64,000 nt of DNA. It comes from Pseudogymnoascus destructans (lineage: Eukaryota > Ascomycota > Leotiomycetes > Thelebolales > Thelebolaceae). Positions 31,534-44,805 of this stretch are shown here, one piece after another (position 1 is the first letter of the stretch; every line of letters begins with the position of its first letter). The position numbers and the translations under genes are program-made. The DNA lies in NCBI RefSeq assembly GCF_001641265.1, contig NW_020167528.1:682001-746000 (forward strand). The letters run 5' to 3'. The notes under the pieces were generated by a model. That model saw only the letters and a program-made list of their open reading frames with translations. It did no database searches and was not told the DNA's origin.

Positions 31534-34469
31534 ATGATGCCCGCGCCAAGACGGCGCACACGAGCCACCGGCTTCTCCCCAGGGGGACCGCGTGAGCTAA
31601 AAGACGCCCCACGGCGACACACCCGTGGCGGCCCTCAAACCACTGCTGCCGGCAAGGCAGCACCCACGGCACCATCCCGGACTGCCGATCCAATGGACCT
31701 CGACAAGGTCGAAGACTCCGAAAGCGGCGCCGATGTTCCCGCCAGTCCGCGTCGTGGTCGGGGTGAAACCCGTCCACTTCGCGCGAGGACGCGGAGCTCA
31801 TCACCGCTGGTGACGACCGGACTCCCCGACAACCAACGCACCAGATCCCCCCTGCGAGACGCAGATGCTGCCCGCCAACCACGCCGAGGTCGACTCGGAA
31901 GAGGTCTAGGCAAGCACGCCCGGGTGGAGGATACACTGGCGCAAGTTGTTGGGCCTGCCGAGGAATCTGGCGGAGAGTCTTCGAGGTCGTCGGTCGCAAG
32001 ACCAGCCAAGAGGCTCCGAGCTGGGGACCGAGGTGGGGAGGCCATACGGAGGCAGGTGGAGCGGGAGAAGAGGTTGATGTCGCCTCCACCGACCGCGCCG
32101 GTCGTGACGACTCCTTCGGGGGTTCGAGCCTCGGTCTTGCGTGTGGGGGCTTCGGCCTTGAAGTACCTGGGGTTCAGGACGGAGTCACCCCATCCGGTTG
32201 CTGAGGGTGATGGGGATTCCAGCCCATCCCCTGAGGTGTCCTCTCGCGAGGCACCTGTATCCACCACCGAGCGTCCTTCGGGGCAGGAGGTGGTGAAGAG
32301 CACCGGCGGGCCTGTCCAACCCGATGGCGGCGCATTGGCGTCAGCTGTCCTCCACGAGCGCTCTGGAGAAGACCTGATGCAGGAGCAGCGCCGCGCGACG
32401 GACTTGAGGAAGCTCCTCAAGCTCGGCCGTCGCAATGTTGTTCCACTGAAGGCTCCTTCAGAGTGTGGGAGCGACGATGAGGAGGCAGCCAAAGCTGCGT
32501 ACAGGTTCACCGAAGAACTTAGACCTGTCAGCTTACCTTCTTACGACGCTTCCACTCGCTACGTCGGGTGGACTGAGGGTAACAGTGGTATGTTGGTGGT
32601 TGAGGAAGAAGAGTCAGATGACTCGAAAGATGACGTGAGTTTCCAAGTTGTTTTCGCTCTTCATTCACTGACATTTCACCACAGCGCAAGGGTAAACGTA
32701 CGGATCACTGCTATTATCTCTCCAATTCCTCTTCTTCGGCAGGCCCTTCTATTCCTTTTTCTCCTTCGGCGGCACCTGGTGTCGATGTTTCTCCTTTGGC
32801 GGCACCTGCTGTCCATGTTTCTCCTTCGGCGGCACCAGCTGTCCATGTTTCTCATTTGGCGGCACCAGCTGTCCATGTTTCTCATTTGGCGGCACCAGCT
32901 GTCCCTGTTTCTCATTCGGCGGGTCCCGTTATTCCTGTCTCTCCTTCGGCGACACCCGTTGTCTCTGGTCCTGTTGTCAAGCCTGGCCGGAAACTTGTCC
33001 GGATTCTGTTTCCCGATGCTAATATCCTCATAGCAGTGAAAACCGCACTTGGCTGGTTTAACGAACACTCGGACACAGTCCCGACTCCCGATGAGCTCGT
33101 TGGCGTACTTGGAAAGTACAGATTCGACCAATTGGCCAGCACGACTGGCAGAACATACCGCGCGCCATCCCCATCTGATCCTTATGAGGATTTTGAATTT
33201 GAGAGCGACACCGGCGAACCAATCGATCGATTGGATGGCGAACCACTGCCTCCTCCACGCAACCCACGCCGCAGAAAGATCACCGCAAGATCCGTCCCGG
33301 ACTTCAATGGCCCAGCCGACGGACACCTTCCCGTTTCATTACAAGGATTGCCATTCGACAGTTTGCCAAAGGAGTGGCAGCTGCACAAGAAAAGCTGGAA
33401 AATCAAGCAGCGAGACCTGATTCACGAAGCACAACTCGCGGATCGCCGCGACCGGGGGATCGATGAAGATGATTACCAGATGGGCCTTCGGGCTCATGCC
33501 AAACAAGAGAACCAAAGGCGCCTGAGAGAATCTCAGCTTGTGGCTGCTGGAAAGGCCGTCAACGACAGAATTCGTCTTGGGCAACTGAAGCTCGAGAAAC
33601 GTGCCCTTAGGGCCATTGCCGACAAGAAGCGCGCAGAAGCCTTCAAGGCCGCTAGTGAGCCTGCTGGGTGGCTCTCACAAGAGAGGGCCGGAAGATCCTC
33701 CGTGAGAAGATCTCCTGTCGCCAGGGCCCCACGATACGCATCACCACGATGCCCAACTATCAGCGAAGAGGCCGACGAAGAGGCTTTTGCTGCCGCGCCT
33801 GGCCCCGCGCCCAAGATGGGCGCCGACAAGCCCGAGAGACCCTCCCCCGCTGCTCCCGCGCCCGCGCCCGCGCCCAAGACCGCCGATGACCCCGCACCAG
33901 CTCCGATGGTCACCAACGAGCCTGCCAGTGCTCCCCCGGCCAGACGTGGCGGAAAGAAGCCCAGAGCCAACCCCCCCGAGTGGGCCGGCCTGCCGATCAA
34001 CCCGAGGACCCACCTCCCGGAAGGGACGGTTGGGCTGTTCTACGACGTCAACTACTTCTCGGAATCCGACGACTACTCCGACGAAGGAGAGTCACCAGCC
34101 CCAACCGCGGCTGCCAATGCCGTCGTCAGTGACGTCGGCGTCGACGTCGGTGCTCTTGTTGACTCAATCCCGAGTCACGAGTTAAAAGCACTGTTTGCTT
34201 CGCCCGACGTCGGCGTCACTGACTTCGACATCACCTCGATCGTCGACGCGATTCCTCGCGACGAATTCGAGGCTCTAATCGGCATCCCCCTCCCATTGGC
34301 TTCCGACAGCCACGACAACTTCGCCCCCGCCAATTTCGCCATTTCCGACGACGTGATGGCCATGGTCGACGCCATCCCCGACCGCGACCTCGACGAGATG
34401 ATGGGGGGCATCTTGGCTGGATGTTCGTCGGCTGGATCCGATATGGGTCAAGTCGGGGTGTCCTCCTGA
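31534..34469 (+). CDS. Unrecognised 961-residue protein with internal repeats
   Basis: Exons 31534-32634 and 32685-34469 with a 50-bp GT-AG intron; 961 residues. I recognise no family. The N-terminal third is Arg/Pro/Ser-rich and basic. A seven-unit minisatellite at 32758-32967 encodes ten-residue repeats of the type SPSAAPAVHV. A more ordered-looking middle follows (KLVRILFPDANILIAVKTAL, about 440-500), then a Lys/Arg/Gln-rich helical stretch (about 590-680), and a Pro/Ala-rich linker. The acidic C-terminus carries three variants of one motif: VDSIPSHELKALF, VDAIPRDEFEALI and VDAIPDRDLDEMM. High GC content and a clear TATA box contrast with the relics to the left. It may be lineage-specific, or derived from a mobile element. 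Confidence 0.6.
32758..32967 (+). repeat. Seven-unit 30-bp coding minisatellite
   Basis: Seven in-frame 30-bp units, the middle four nearly identical and the last two more divergent. They encode Ser/Ala/Pro/Val repeats in the protein at 31534. Confidence 0.95.
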
Positions 34470-35696
34470 TTCTCGGTCGCCCGTGGCCTGGTCCGCTCCG
34501 TCGTTCGGTTTGGATTGGTGGTGAGACCTGGGCGTTATTGCCAGGCTCACAACGTTGTTGTTCGTTGCTGGTTTCCTCCGTCGCCGTCTTCCGGGTTCCG
34601 ACTGGACGTCCGCCGGTCTGTCGGTATGGGTTCTTTTGGGTTGTCCGGAGGGTCAGAAAGTGATGCTCTGACCCGATGGCTCCTGACTGAGCGTCCGTCG
34701 GCATTCCGGTATGGGTTCTTTCGGTTCTTTGGTTTTCGGTGGCACCAGCAGATGGGTTTGGGATTGTGCGGGTGGTTTGGTGCGGTTCGGAGCTTGTTCT
34801 TGCGCGTTGTGCGGTGGGATTCTGGTTTGTTCTCTGGTCGCGGAGGGTTCTGGAGATGTTGGATTTCGCGCTGAGGCGCCGGGGCTTGTGGGATTGGGCA
34901 GGGGCATGGAGAGCTGGGAGTTTACGGTGAGATACCGGTTTGTACATGGGATTGTTCTGGTTTCTGGGAGCATGGGAAGCATACATGGGTGGCATTGCGG
35001 CGGAGTTTTCTGGTTGGCGTCTGTTGTTGGAATTGGCCTGTTGGAGTCTTCTTGTTTTTTTTTCTTGTTTTTAAAATACCATGGCGGCGCCCACGATGAT
35101 AAATTCCGGGGCTGATAGAAAATGAAACGAATTCTTCAACTCTCACGTTTGGAGTGCAGTGACTGATCACGAAAATGAAATTAGGAGCCTCCTCTCCCCT
35201 CTTCCCCGTCTGTTGATAAAACCATAATTTATTCCGAGCACCTGGGAGCCTGAATTCACGATTTGGAACTTCAATATGCAACTTCAAAAATATACAAAAT
35301 CATGCCCAAATGGTCCAATCACACACGCCGGCATATTAAAGTTGCGTAAGTACCTACTTTATTCATAGGTAACTTATGAATACAGATCTGTGCTTATATT
35401 CCAGTAAACGAGTGTCTTTTTGTATGGGAGAAGCACAGACCTGGGTCAAAGCAATCAACATGACCAGCCATCCGCGCTAGGACCTCTCGCTAACCCATGC
35501 ACTTTCCTGCCTTCCTGAACGATTCCTCTCCCTCCAAGCTCTCGCGTCCGTATGATTTATTGTACTGCGAGGTTTTTGGAACTCGCATTCTTTGAAATGT
35601 CGTTGTTATAGCCTGCCGACAATGCCAAATGCATCATACCACAGTTGAAGCATAGCCTGCAAGGTTCGCGCCATAACCCAGTCAGCGCCCGGCACG
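34470..35696. other. Intergenic before LTE1
   Basis: Contains G/T-rich sequence with a repeated phrase around 34625 and 34710 (TATGGGTTCTTT). No supported gene; it includes the LTE1 promoter. Confidence 0.45.
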
Positions 35697-38600
35697 ATGA
35701 TGGAAGGACTACGACAGCGACAGCTTGATCGACTGGCCCTCAGAGGTTCGCCGACGAAGGCATTACGAGTTACGACGTCGACTGAAGATGTGAAAAATGT
35801 AACAAGCTTACCTGCTCAGCCGTTTGCGAGATCGGATGTGACGATGCTGGAAAAGGGAGATATGGCCGAAGAGAGCAGCAGGATAAAGCGATACAACGAG
35901 GACGCGTTTGAGACGCAGAATTCGCCTATTCGCTCGAATGGATCATTCGGAGAGGTGAAGAGGGATGGCAGCGCTGAGAATGCCAACGCTGTGATCGGAG
36001 GGAAACAGTTTACGATCTCCAAGGTTGGCAATAATGGGAGGATATACCTAAGGTACGCAGCTGTCTGGACCGTAACCTGCCTTTCCCCGAATTCACACAA
36101 CTGTTTCTGCTCGTCCATTGCACGTTTTCTCCTGCTCGGCGAGTGCCATTTCCTGCTTGTTGACATACGCCACTGGGTCAGGGTCCAAGCTAACCAGTAC
36201 CAGACCCCGGATACGGCCTGCTCACCAGCGATATCCTCAACCTCCATTTGCATTTCCAAACCCTTCTCCAAATACAGCTGGATTAGATGAAGCGCTTGCT
36301 AGGAAAGAAAGAAGAGGGTCGTATAGAGACACGATGTTGAGCGCCGATTCATCAATGTCGACGCCCGCCAATCCGGGGTTATATGACACCAATTCGACAC
36401 CAGCGAAGTCATCCACAAGTCGTCACCGAAGAACACACTCCTACTCTACAGTAGACGATCAACGATCTGCGATACAAGACTCTGATTTAGGAGCATTTAA
36501 GGTTGTTATTGAGCGACCAAGCGCCGATGGAAGAAGGCCAAAGACATCCGGGGGCCACCACCGCACGCCCACTCTCGAGGTAACAATCCCATCATATAAA
36601 CTTGGCACTCCACGTTTCAGTAATAGAGGAACGCCATTTATGCGAGGATCATCATATGCTGGGACCGAAGTTGAGCATCGGTCTAGCTTCATATCTCAAC
36701 GAGATGCTGATATGTTGGCACGGATGCGAGGCTCTAACCTTCCGAGACGGTCTCATTCAATAAGGCAGTCGGTTGTGTCCCACCCTGGCGACGTAGAGTC
36801 GACCTATGAGCTTCGACTGCCTCCCACTGGACTGCTACGCAACTCTCCAAACATAATGCCTAAAGGTCAAATCGTTCCAGAGATGTATGATGCCTTGACT
36901 TATCCACCACGATGTGAAGACCGTTTAGTCATCAGACGAATGTCTGAAACTGATATGATCACTGCTGCGACTCCTGCGCGTCTTGTGGCCGAGGTGACGC
37001 AAGAGCTTTCCTATGAGCTGGTTGCAAGCTTTTTTATAACGTACCGATCGTACATCTCCGGGTCCGACCTTCTTTTACTGGTAATGGCAAGGTTGGAGTG
37101 GGGCATTGATAGAGCCTTTGATGGCCTTGTCGTCACTGTCAGATGCTTCACAGTTATTCGGCATTGGATGGTGAACTTTTTCGCCGACGATTTCGTACTT
37201 GACTACGATTTACGTGTTCAATTCTGTGGCTTGGTGAATACAATGGTTAAGAAGCAAGCGTTGCTTAGAACCGACAGCAAGACGACAAACGATATCCTAT
37301 CAAATATTAAGAGGCTGTGGAGGGATTCTTGTGCTGTGTACTGGGATGGCCCTGAATTTGCATGCGACCTGGATGCGCTGGTTCCCATCGCTCCCGGTGG
37401 CATTGCTGGGTCTAGAAATCCACAACTTACTCCGAAATTTTGGGACGACCTCCTACAGTCACAGACACCAGGCCAGGATTTCGAAGATCCCGCGTTGTCA
37501 AAATCCCCTATGGTTGATCTTGATCTACTACACGATTTCCCGGCACCTCCTGCCAATAGATTTTTTGCGACTGTCCCTCCCGAATTTCCTATTGAGTTCA
37601 ACGAAGCTCAACTTCAACAGGCGTCTCTACCATGTGGCAACAGGACCCAGTTGCCGTATCCTGAGCCACTCTCCCCACGCAGCATTACCAGTGTGGAAGC
37701 TTTGTCATGCTCTATCCTGCCCCTATCAAAGACCGGACAATTTTCTGCTGGGGCGGCCATGGGAGCTCACCCAGTAACAGCAGCATCTCAAAGTGGCACT
37801 ATCCTCCCAGTTGCACACACACCAAAGGCGCTCAGGCCAAAGTCTTATCGTCCAGGGCAAGGTTTCCAGCGCCATCGTAGTGTTTCGAACTCTTCTCGGC
37901 CGGACAGGACGACCCTAGAAGCCGACACCGAAGAAGCTGCAAATGGCGAGGCAGGCTTGACATTGGTTGATAGATTTGCGGGTAGCCTTGTTAGAGGCCT
38001 TGTATTCCCTCCTGGGCACGTTTATCTACCGATTGCTGATCCTTCCGAGAATCGACCTATTTCTCTTCCAAATAAAAAGGCAGCGGCCCAAAAGCAAGAT
38101 ACCAACCAGCAAGGCCTCGGGATGAAGAGAATGTTTGGCACTGTCCGGCGCGCAGTCAGTACCAAGGCCGATAATAAGCCTGAACCAATGCCAAGGTCAC
38201 CGCTAACGCTTGGATTCCCGGGTTTATCACTACCAGTTGACGATATTGAACTGGCCAGTCTCGGCCTAGGTGGAATGGGCACCGAGCGAGCACCTTTACA
38301 AACCCCACCGAAGCCAGTTACTATGAGGCCTGATATACTTAGCAAGTTTGTTGAATCGGATTTTGAAATGGTTATCGAGCAACATAAAATCATTGCAGCA
38401 AAAGCGGACGAAAGCCCAGAGCCTTGGGTACGGAGGATTAATGTTACCGCCGGGAGTGACTTTTTAAGACGATCCTTGGACAAGGCAACCCTTACCGCAT
38501 GTTCAACTTCTTTATTAGGGCTTTTTCCTGGCCATCATGACTCGCCGCAGCCTCGAGAGAATACCAGCTTTCTCCTTCCTGGTAATGAAGATGCCGAGCA

Positions 38601-41208
38601 GGCCCAAAACAATACGAGTTTTCTCTTGGATGAGGGTAACGACGGTTATGTGGATCGCGATATCGCCATGATGTCCGGAGCTCTCCCTAGTCATCCGTCT
38701 ACAGACGCATTCACAGACTCCTTCAACAATCGATCGGTTGCCCCAACTCCGCCTGTCACGCCACCTGAGATATTTTTGGGGTTTCCCAGACGCTCGTCGC
38801 AAATCCTGGGAAATTATGGTCGCCCCTCGCCCACTGCACAAGTACCATCACTGACCCTCCACATGCTCAGCCCTTCGAGTGATTTGGATACACGTCCATT
38901 CTTCAGACCATTGAATAATCCGTCAATGCACTCTCGTGCCAAACGTCATAAGCATCGCAGATCAACATTATTAAGACAGATAGCCTCCTTCCACAGTGGC
39001 TATACGATTCAGATGACTGAACGAAGTTTCGATGCTACCTCAATTTCCGACTCTGTAGATCGAGCCTCGGTTGGATCAACACATGCACCTGGCAATCGCG
39101 TCCTCCGGCGACGACCCGGGGGTGACCTCCGCGCCATTCAAAACATTGGCGAGCTGCCACTTAGTCATCGTTCATCAGGATCTCTTACCACTTATTCGGA
39201 TTCCTTACGAAGCTCATACCTTTTGGGCGGCGGTTCTACAAGCTACGCTAACGTTACGAGCGATAATGGTAGGGCCCAAAGCAACTCCTGGACATTCTCC
39301 GTCGGAGCTCTGGCGGACCCTGAGGGCACATCAAAGCCCAGAGTTTCTCTGCTAAGCACCTCATCCAAGCCAGCCCTGCGGCCATCATTTCAAGCTGAAG
39401 CTGCGAAATTAGCCCAAATTCCTGATGATACCGACGATGATGGCGGAGTAGAAGCTGCCCTACTTAAACTTGAGGGAAAGTATGAGAAGAGGAAGTCCGA
39501 TATCTCGTCCCAAAGCTTGTCTCCAGGATTTATTGCACCACAACGGCAAGAAACTTATGACAATGCCGATCAAACCACTGGGGAGTTAATTATCGAAGCA
39601 GAGAAACATCAGCACAGGCACAATCATGTTGTTGAGAATGCAATATTTGACAGCGGTGAAGAGTCTGAGGTCGATCAGCCCGAACAACGAAGCTGCTTTA
39701 ATTCACAATATGAGCTCCAACCCACTGTTTATCGACCTCCTGTACGAGAGCTGCATGATATTTCTCGGGAGTCACAAAATTCAATACCTCTTTTGCAGCG
39801 CGACGGATCTCGATATGGTTCCGATGACGAAGAAAGCCGCAACTGGAAGAATACATCTGTACTCCTCGGTCCCAGCCACGATAGAGAGACGATTGGCCAG
39901 CGTGGCGCTGAAAAGTCCGAGACGCCAGTTGACTTCGTTGATAAGACGGAGAGTTCAAATCAGATACCTGCTGGAGACACCCTCCCACGTCAAATGAGTG
40001 TAAACGAATCGTTTCTTCGAATTGGCGATGATAACGATGTACACAATTACGATGATTACGATGATAATCACAGCGACCTGTCGTCTGAAATATCATTGGA
40101 AGAAGTCCCAACTAACGACTTCCTTGGGAATCCTTCCACCAACAAACACCCGTCTATTCACTCTGGCGCAATCATTACCGAAGTGGAAATTCCTCCGATT
40201 TCTAAACAGTCGAAAGAGCCCTCGATGACGATGGAGCAAGCATTATTGATGTCTCCCACTGGAGGTCAATACCAAGGCCTATTCCCTCCAAGTCCAGATA
40301 TTACACCAACATATGGGGATGGCCGGAAAGATATCGCCATGGGATCATGGTACAGCGACGATCATTTGGAGACACAAGCTATATCTACCGGACCACTGTA
40401 CAGCGAAGAGCACATGCCATTTATACTCCATTTTGACTCGAAGATTGTGGCTGAGCAATTTACCCTCATTGAGAAAGAAGCATTGGGCGAAATACATTTT
40501 AGAGAGCTCCTCGAGATGAAGTGGTCTCACGAAGCAGCATCAGCATGTCAGTCATGGCCGAGATTTCTCCAAATTCTCCAACAGATGGAGGAAGATGATA
40601 CAGTCAGCCATGGCATTGAAATATGCGGAGCACGTAGCAGTATCATGACGCAGTGGGCCATCTCTCAAATTATCCTTACCCAGGATATCAACGAACGGGC
40701 CAGGACAATTGCAAAGCTCATTGAGATCGCTGAGCACTGTCGCCAACTGGGCAACTACGCTACGCTATTCCAGCTCACTGTCGCTGTCAGCAACCCAGTG
40801 ATAGCGGAACTTCACGAGACTTGGAAACATGTACCTGCACCTGAGGTTCAATCCCTCCGTGAGTTCGAAGCGTTGATCCAGCCAGCAAATAACTTCCACC
40901 GCCTGCGTGATGAGATGGAGTCGGTCCTCGGCAAGCGCGCCTGCCTTCCGTTAGTTGTAATCTACGCGAAGGACTTAACTGTACTGAAGGATATGCCGAG
41001 CTATATTGCTAGCACTCCAACCGACCCGCCCCTCATCAACGTCAGCAAGTGCCGCGCCCAGGCAACGGTTGTACAGCTATTCAGCAGGTACCTAGAAAGC
41101 AGCACTGGGTACAAGTTTCAGACTGTGCCGGGGCTGACAGATAGGTGTCTGTGGATTGCGGGGTTGAGCCCAACGGAGATCAGAAGCCGTGCAGAGAGGT
41201 TGGTTTGA
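35697..41208 (+). CDS. LTE1: Ras-type guanine nucleotide exchange factor LTE1
   Basis: Exons 35697-36052 and 36204-41208 (151-bp intron), 1786 residues. RasGEF N-terminal domain at about 355-480 (from SETDMITAATPARLVAEVTQ), and catalytic CDC25-type domain at about 1524-1760 (from DSKIVAEQFTLIEKEALGEI to the end). The roughly 1000 residues between are Ser/Pro-rich and probably disordered. In yeast, Lte1 acts at the cell cortex and promotes mitotic exit; filamentous fungi have a long homologue like this. A second ATG follows directly at 35700. The gene is convergent with SEC18, 407 bp away. Confidence 0.92.
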
Positions 41209-41615
41209 ACGGTTGTGTGAGCGGACATTTTGGAATTGTTTGTGGATTGCATTTTAAGCCTACGTGTAAATGAAATTGTTTGGGTTTCTGGGATTCTGTT
41301 GACAACTTGGGGGAGGAAGGTGCATAGGGGTCGTTAATCAAAAGGACTAAGTACGGTGCATCATTGTCATAATATACCCTAGCGAATGCGTTTAATCAAG
41401 CTCATTATCTTTAACGTCCTCATTGTATGAAATGCACCTCAAAAGTCTACGTTCTACACTAAACCGTGATTGAAAGGCGGTAAATTTTAGCGTCTGGAGT
41501 CTATCCTGATAATTTTATCTACAGCACTTTCCATCTCCCAGTCCTTGGTCTCCCAACGTCCATGCGCTAGCTGAACCCATTTCATAAATACCATTTCTAT
41601 TATTACCCCCCATCA
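41209..41615. other. Convergent 3' intergenic region
   Basis: Shared by the 3' ends of LTE1 and SEC18; no gene seen. Confidence 0.6.
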
Positions 41616-44230
41616 TTATTCCATCACCCCACTCGCCCTCATACTTGAGATGACCTCAGCAAACCTATTCACCCTCTCCAAACCCGTCGTCTGTCTCGCA
41701 GTCTCAATACCAAGCAGCACACGCTTGATCCCCACGCCGACTGAGCCAGAGCCGCAAGTATCGCGCAACACACTCAGACTCTGCTGCAGCTCGATTGGCG
41801 AGTCGAAGGCGACTGTCTCTTTGCAGATATTCTCAAGCTCCTCGATCGTGTTCACGTTCGGTACGGCCATCTCGCGATCGAAGCTCGCGGCGAGGTCGAG
41901 CTGGTGGAGGATGGAGCGCTGGGTTGTGGTGCCGATGATTAGAAGGCGGCGGCCCTGGTGATGTGTTAGCTGTGACTTCATAATTACTGGTTGAGAAAGG
42001 AGTTAGGCTTACCTTAGGTGGCTGCTTCGTCAGCAAGACCATGAGGGTCTGTAAGACGAGGTTGGAGAATCGTGGGCCGATAGGCACCCAGTCAACGATG
42101 CGCTCGATGTTATCGATGATGACGATGTTCTGGGGCGACTTGTAGGCGTCGGAGAAGACCTTGTTGAGGTACTGGATCTTGGCCATTTCGTTAAAGCCGA
42201 TCATATTTTCGGGGGAAATGAGCTTGATGAAGGGGAACTCGGATTCCATGGCGATCTTCGCTGCCAGAGCGGTCTTGCCAGATCCCGATGGGCCGTGTAG
42301 GAGGACCGAAAGAAGTGGTTCCGAAGCGGAGTTGCGGACCTGGTTCACGAACAGCTCGCCGTCTTGGAGGATGTAGTCGATGTGTGGGCTGTAGCGTAGG
42401 ATACCTCCGCGAACAGCTGTGCTGAGTTCTTCCTCGGAGACACCGAATGCTGGCTTAACTTCGTTCAGCGCGCTTAGGAAATCGTTGCGGTTGACTTTCA
42501 TGTTTTCGATATCGTCGCTAACGCCAGCGACAGTGCCGACCTTGACGTGGCGGTTGAAAGCGAATGAGGAAGCCGACTTAACAAGTCCACTGATTTCCGC
42601 ACCCGAGAAGTTCTTGGTAAGGGCCGCAAGCTCGGCTAGGTTGACATCGTTGTCCATAACATGATTATCGCGCATCTTCATCGTGTGGATGTTGAGAATA
42701 TCTTGTCTGCCGGATTCATCGGGTAGAGAAATCTCCATGTGGACCTCCAGACGTCCAGGACGAAGCAAGGCGTCATCAATCATATCCATTCGATTGGTCA
42801 TACCGATCAGGATAATATTATTGAGCTGGTCCACACCATCAAGTTTGGCAAGCAACTGGTTGACAACACTGTCGCCAACACCAGTGCCACCTCCACCACC
42901 AGCACCTCTCTGCTTGCATACAGCATCGAGTTCGTCGAAAATGATAATGTGAAGCTCACTCTCGTCACCCCTCTCCTTGTATTCTTTCTCGGCATCAGCA
43001 AAGAGGTTTCGGATATTCTCTTCTGATTGACCGACGAATTTATTCAAGACCTCAGGACCGTTAATGACCTTCGGCTCCCTAGAGTTGAACATCTTGCCAA
43101 TTTGCCGAGCGATCAGGGTCTTTCCGGTTCCGGGAGGTCCAAACAGAAGAATACCCTTCACGTGCTGGATGCCCAACTTCTCGATCAGCCCCTGGGGGAA
43201 AATGCGCGACGCGAAAGCTCTCCTGAAAATGGCGCCGAACTCAGCGTCCAATCCACCAATTCCCATGTCCTCAAACTTGAAGTCTGGCGCAATGATGGAG
43301 TTGGCCGGTGGCTTCTTTGTCGATGCCTTTATCTTGATAGGCGAGCTCGCATCCTTGTAAAAAGTGATGTTGGTTTGTGTAGTCAGAATACCGCGTGCTT
43401 GAGGATTCGAAACCACCTGTCCCGAGGACGCCGTGGGCTTCTCCATGCCAAGGTTACCGAGCTGCACCGTCTTGACTTTAAGGCTCAGCACAATCCCCTT
43501 GTGGTCCATCACCAACTGCTGTCCGGGGGCAAAGACTTGGTTCCCAAATAGCTTGTTGAAGTAAGCTTCCAGCATATCTTGGTCGTATGGAATTTCCGTC
43601 GTCTTTCTCCCCGCAAACCCAATCTCAACGTCCATTGCAGCTAGGTAACTTTGTCCTCCTTGGTCACCAAACGGATCGTAGAGCTCAGCCAAAACAGTCT
43701 CTGTGAGACTGATCGCGCACCATGATCGTTGTGGCCCGGTTAATCCGATCAACCCAGGGGGGAAACCGGCTGTAGGCCTCGCGGTGACAACATGAGTGCG
43801 GTTGACGAGGATATATATATCGCCCCCATCCTGGCTAGGAGGGAAATCCTGAGGCGACACCGCCGTTCTAAACCCAGTTAGTCAGCACGAGAGCTTCGTC
43901 ATTATCATACGGAGGTTCTTACATGTTGCCGTATACATATCTGTCTTGCGTAGTCTTATCCTCGACCTTCCCGAGCTGCAGCTGCTTCGAGATGCCAGCA
44001 TTTCGTCCAACTGCAGTCCTCTGGGGCATTCCTCGGTTTTGTTGAGGGGAGTACCCTGGTCCTGGTGGTGGCGGTCCGCGCTGGCCGCCACCGCCGTAGT
44101 TTCCTCTTGGGTCCTCGTAGCCGCCCATCTGTGTGTCGTGAGGGCTGTTTCTCTGGATCTGGGGTCCACTTGGCTGTCGCTCTCTCCCAGCGTTCGGAGG
44201 CTTGCCAAAGAGGTTGTCTCGGTTGAACAT
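41616..44230 (-). CDS. sec18: SEC18/NSF vesicle-fusion ATPase
   Basis: Exons (minus strand) 43923-44230, 42013-43867 and 41616-41954 with 55- and 58-bp introns; 833 residues. It disassembles SNARE complexes with alpha-SNAP after membrane fusion, using ATP. The N-terminal region begins with a Gly/Pro/Gln-rich extension of about 80 residues and the N domain (TAVSPQDFP). The D1 AAA domain has Walker A GPPGTGKT at 346-353 and Walker B IIIFDELD at 410-417. D2 has GPSGSGKT at 628-635. The D1 arginine-finger region (NRMDMIDDALLRPGR) is present. Start ATG at 44230 lies in a divergent promoter shared with the LENG1-like gene. Confidence 0.96.
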
Positions 44231-44805
44231 TGTGGTTGTGTTATGCCGGAGTGCAACCACAGGGTAGCTGTCGGGTTCGAAACTCTGATAACACCGTATT
44301 AGCCGGTTTCCGTCGAAAGTAAAAGAAATCAATAGTTATATCCCAATAACTCACAAATGGGAGATAAAGGTTGTATTGGCTCAGCTAAGTCTGAAATGTG
44401 TCCTAACGATGGTGACGACCTGTCCTGATGCCTTGTGTCCTCTTACGTAGGTGCCGCCAAGTAGAGAAAGGCTGAATATAAAGACAACGGTGTCCTCCAA
44501 AAAAACAAATGAAGCTGATATATCCTCCTTCGTTCTAACTTATGGCATAAAATATGAAGCTCCCTTGGAAATGCTGTACTCCGTTCTTATTGCGATTGCT
44601 TGCTCTGTCCCAAGAGACGATTGGAGCTTCGGCATCAGCATTCAGTAACCTTGGGTCTGTGCACCTGGTGGGCGGGTTTTATGTCGGTGTCGCCGCTAGC
44701 CCCTCCAATGTATTGGCGGGATCATACTCTCAGCCTCGTCCCCACTTGAGCCTCGATGGCACGACGTTTGTACAACTCTCTAGCCACGAGCTGTCACTGC
44801 CTATC
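44231..44805. promoter_or_regulatory. Divergent promoter, SEC18 and LENG1-like gene
   Basis: About 575 bp between two divergent start codons with no coding sequence seen, so it probably drives both genes. Confidence 0.55.
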
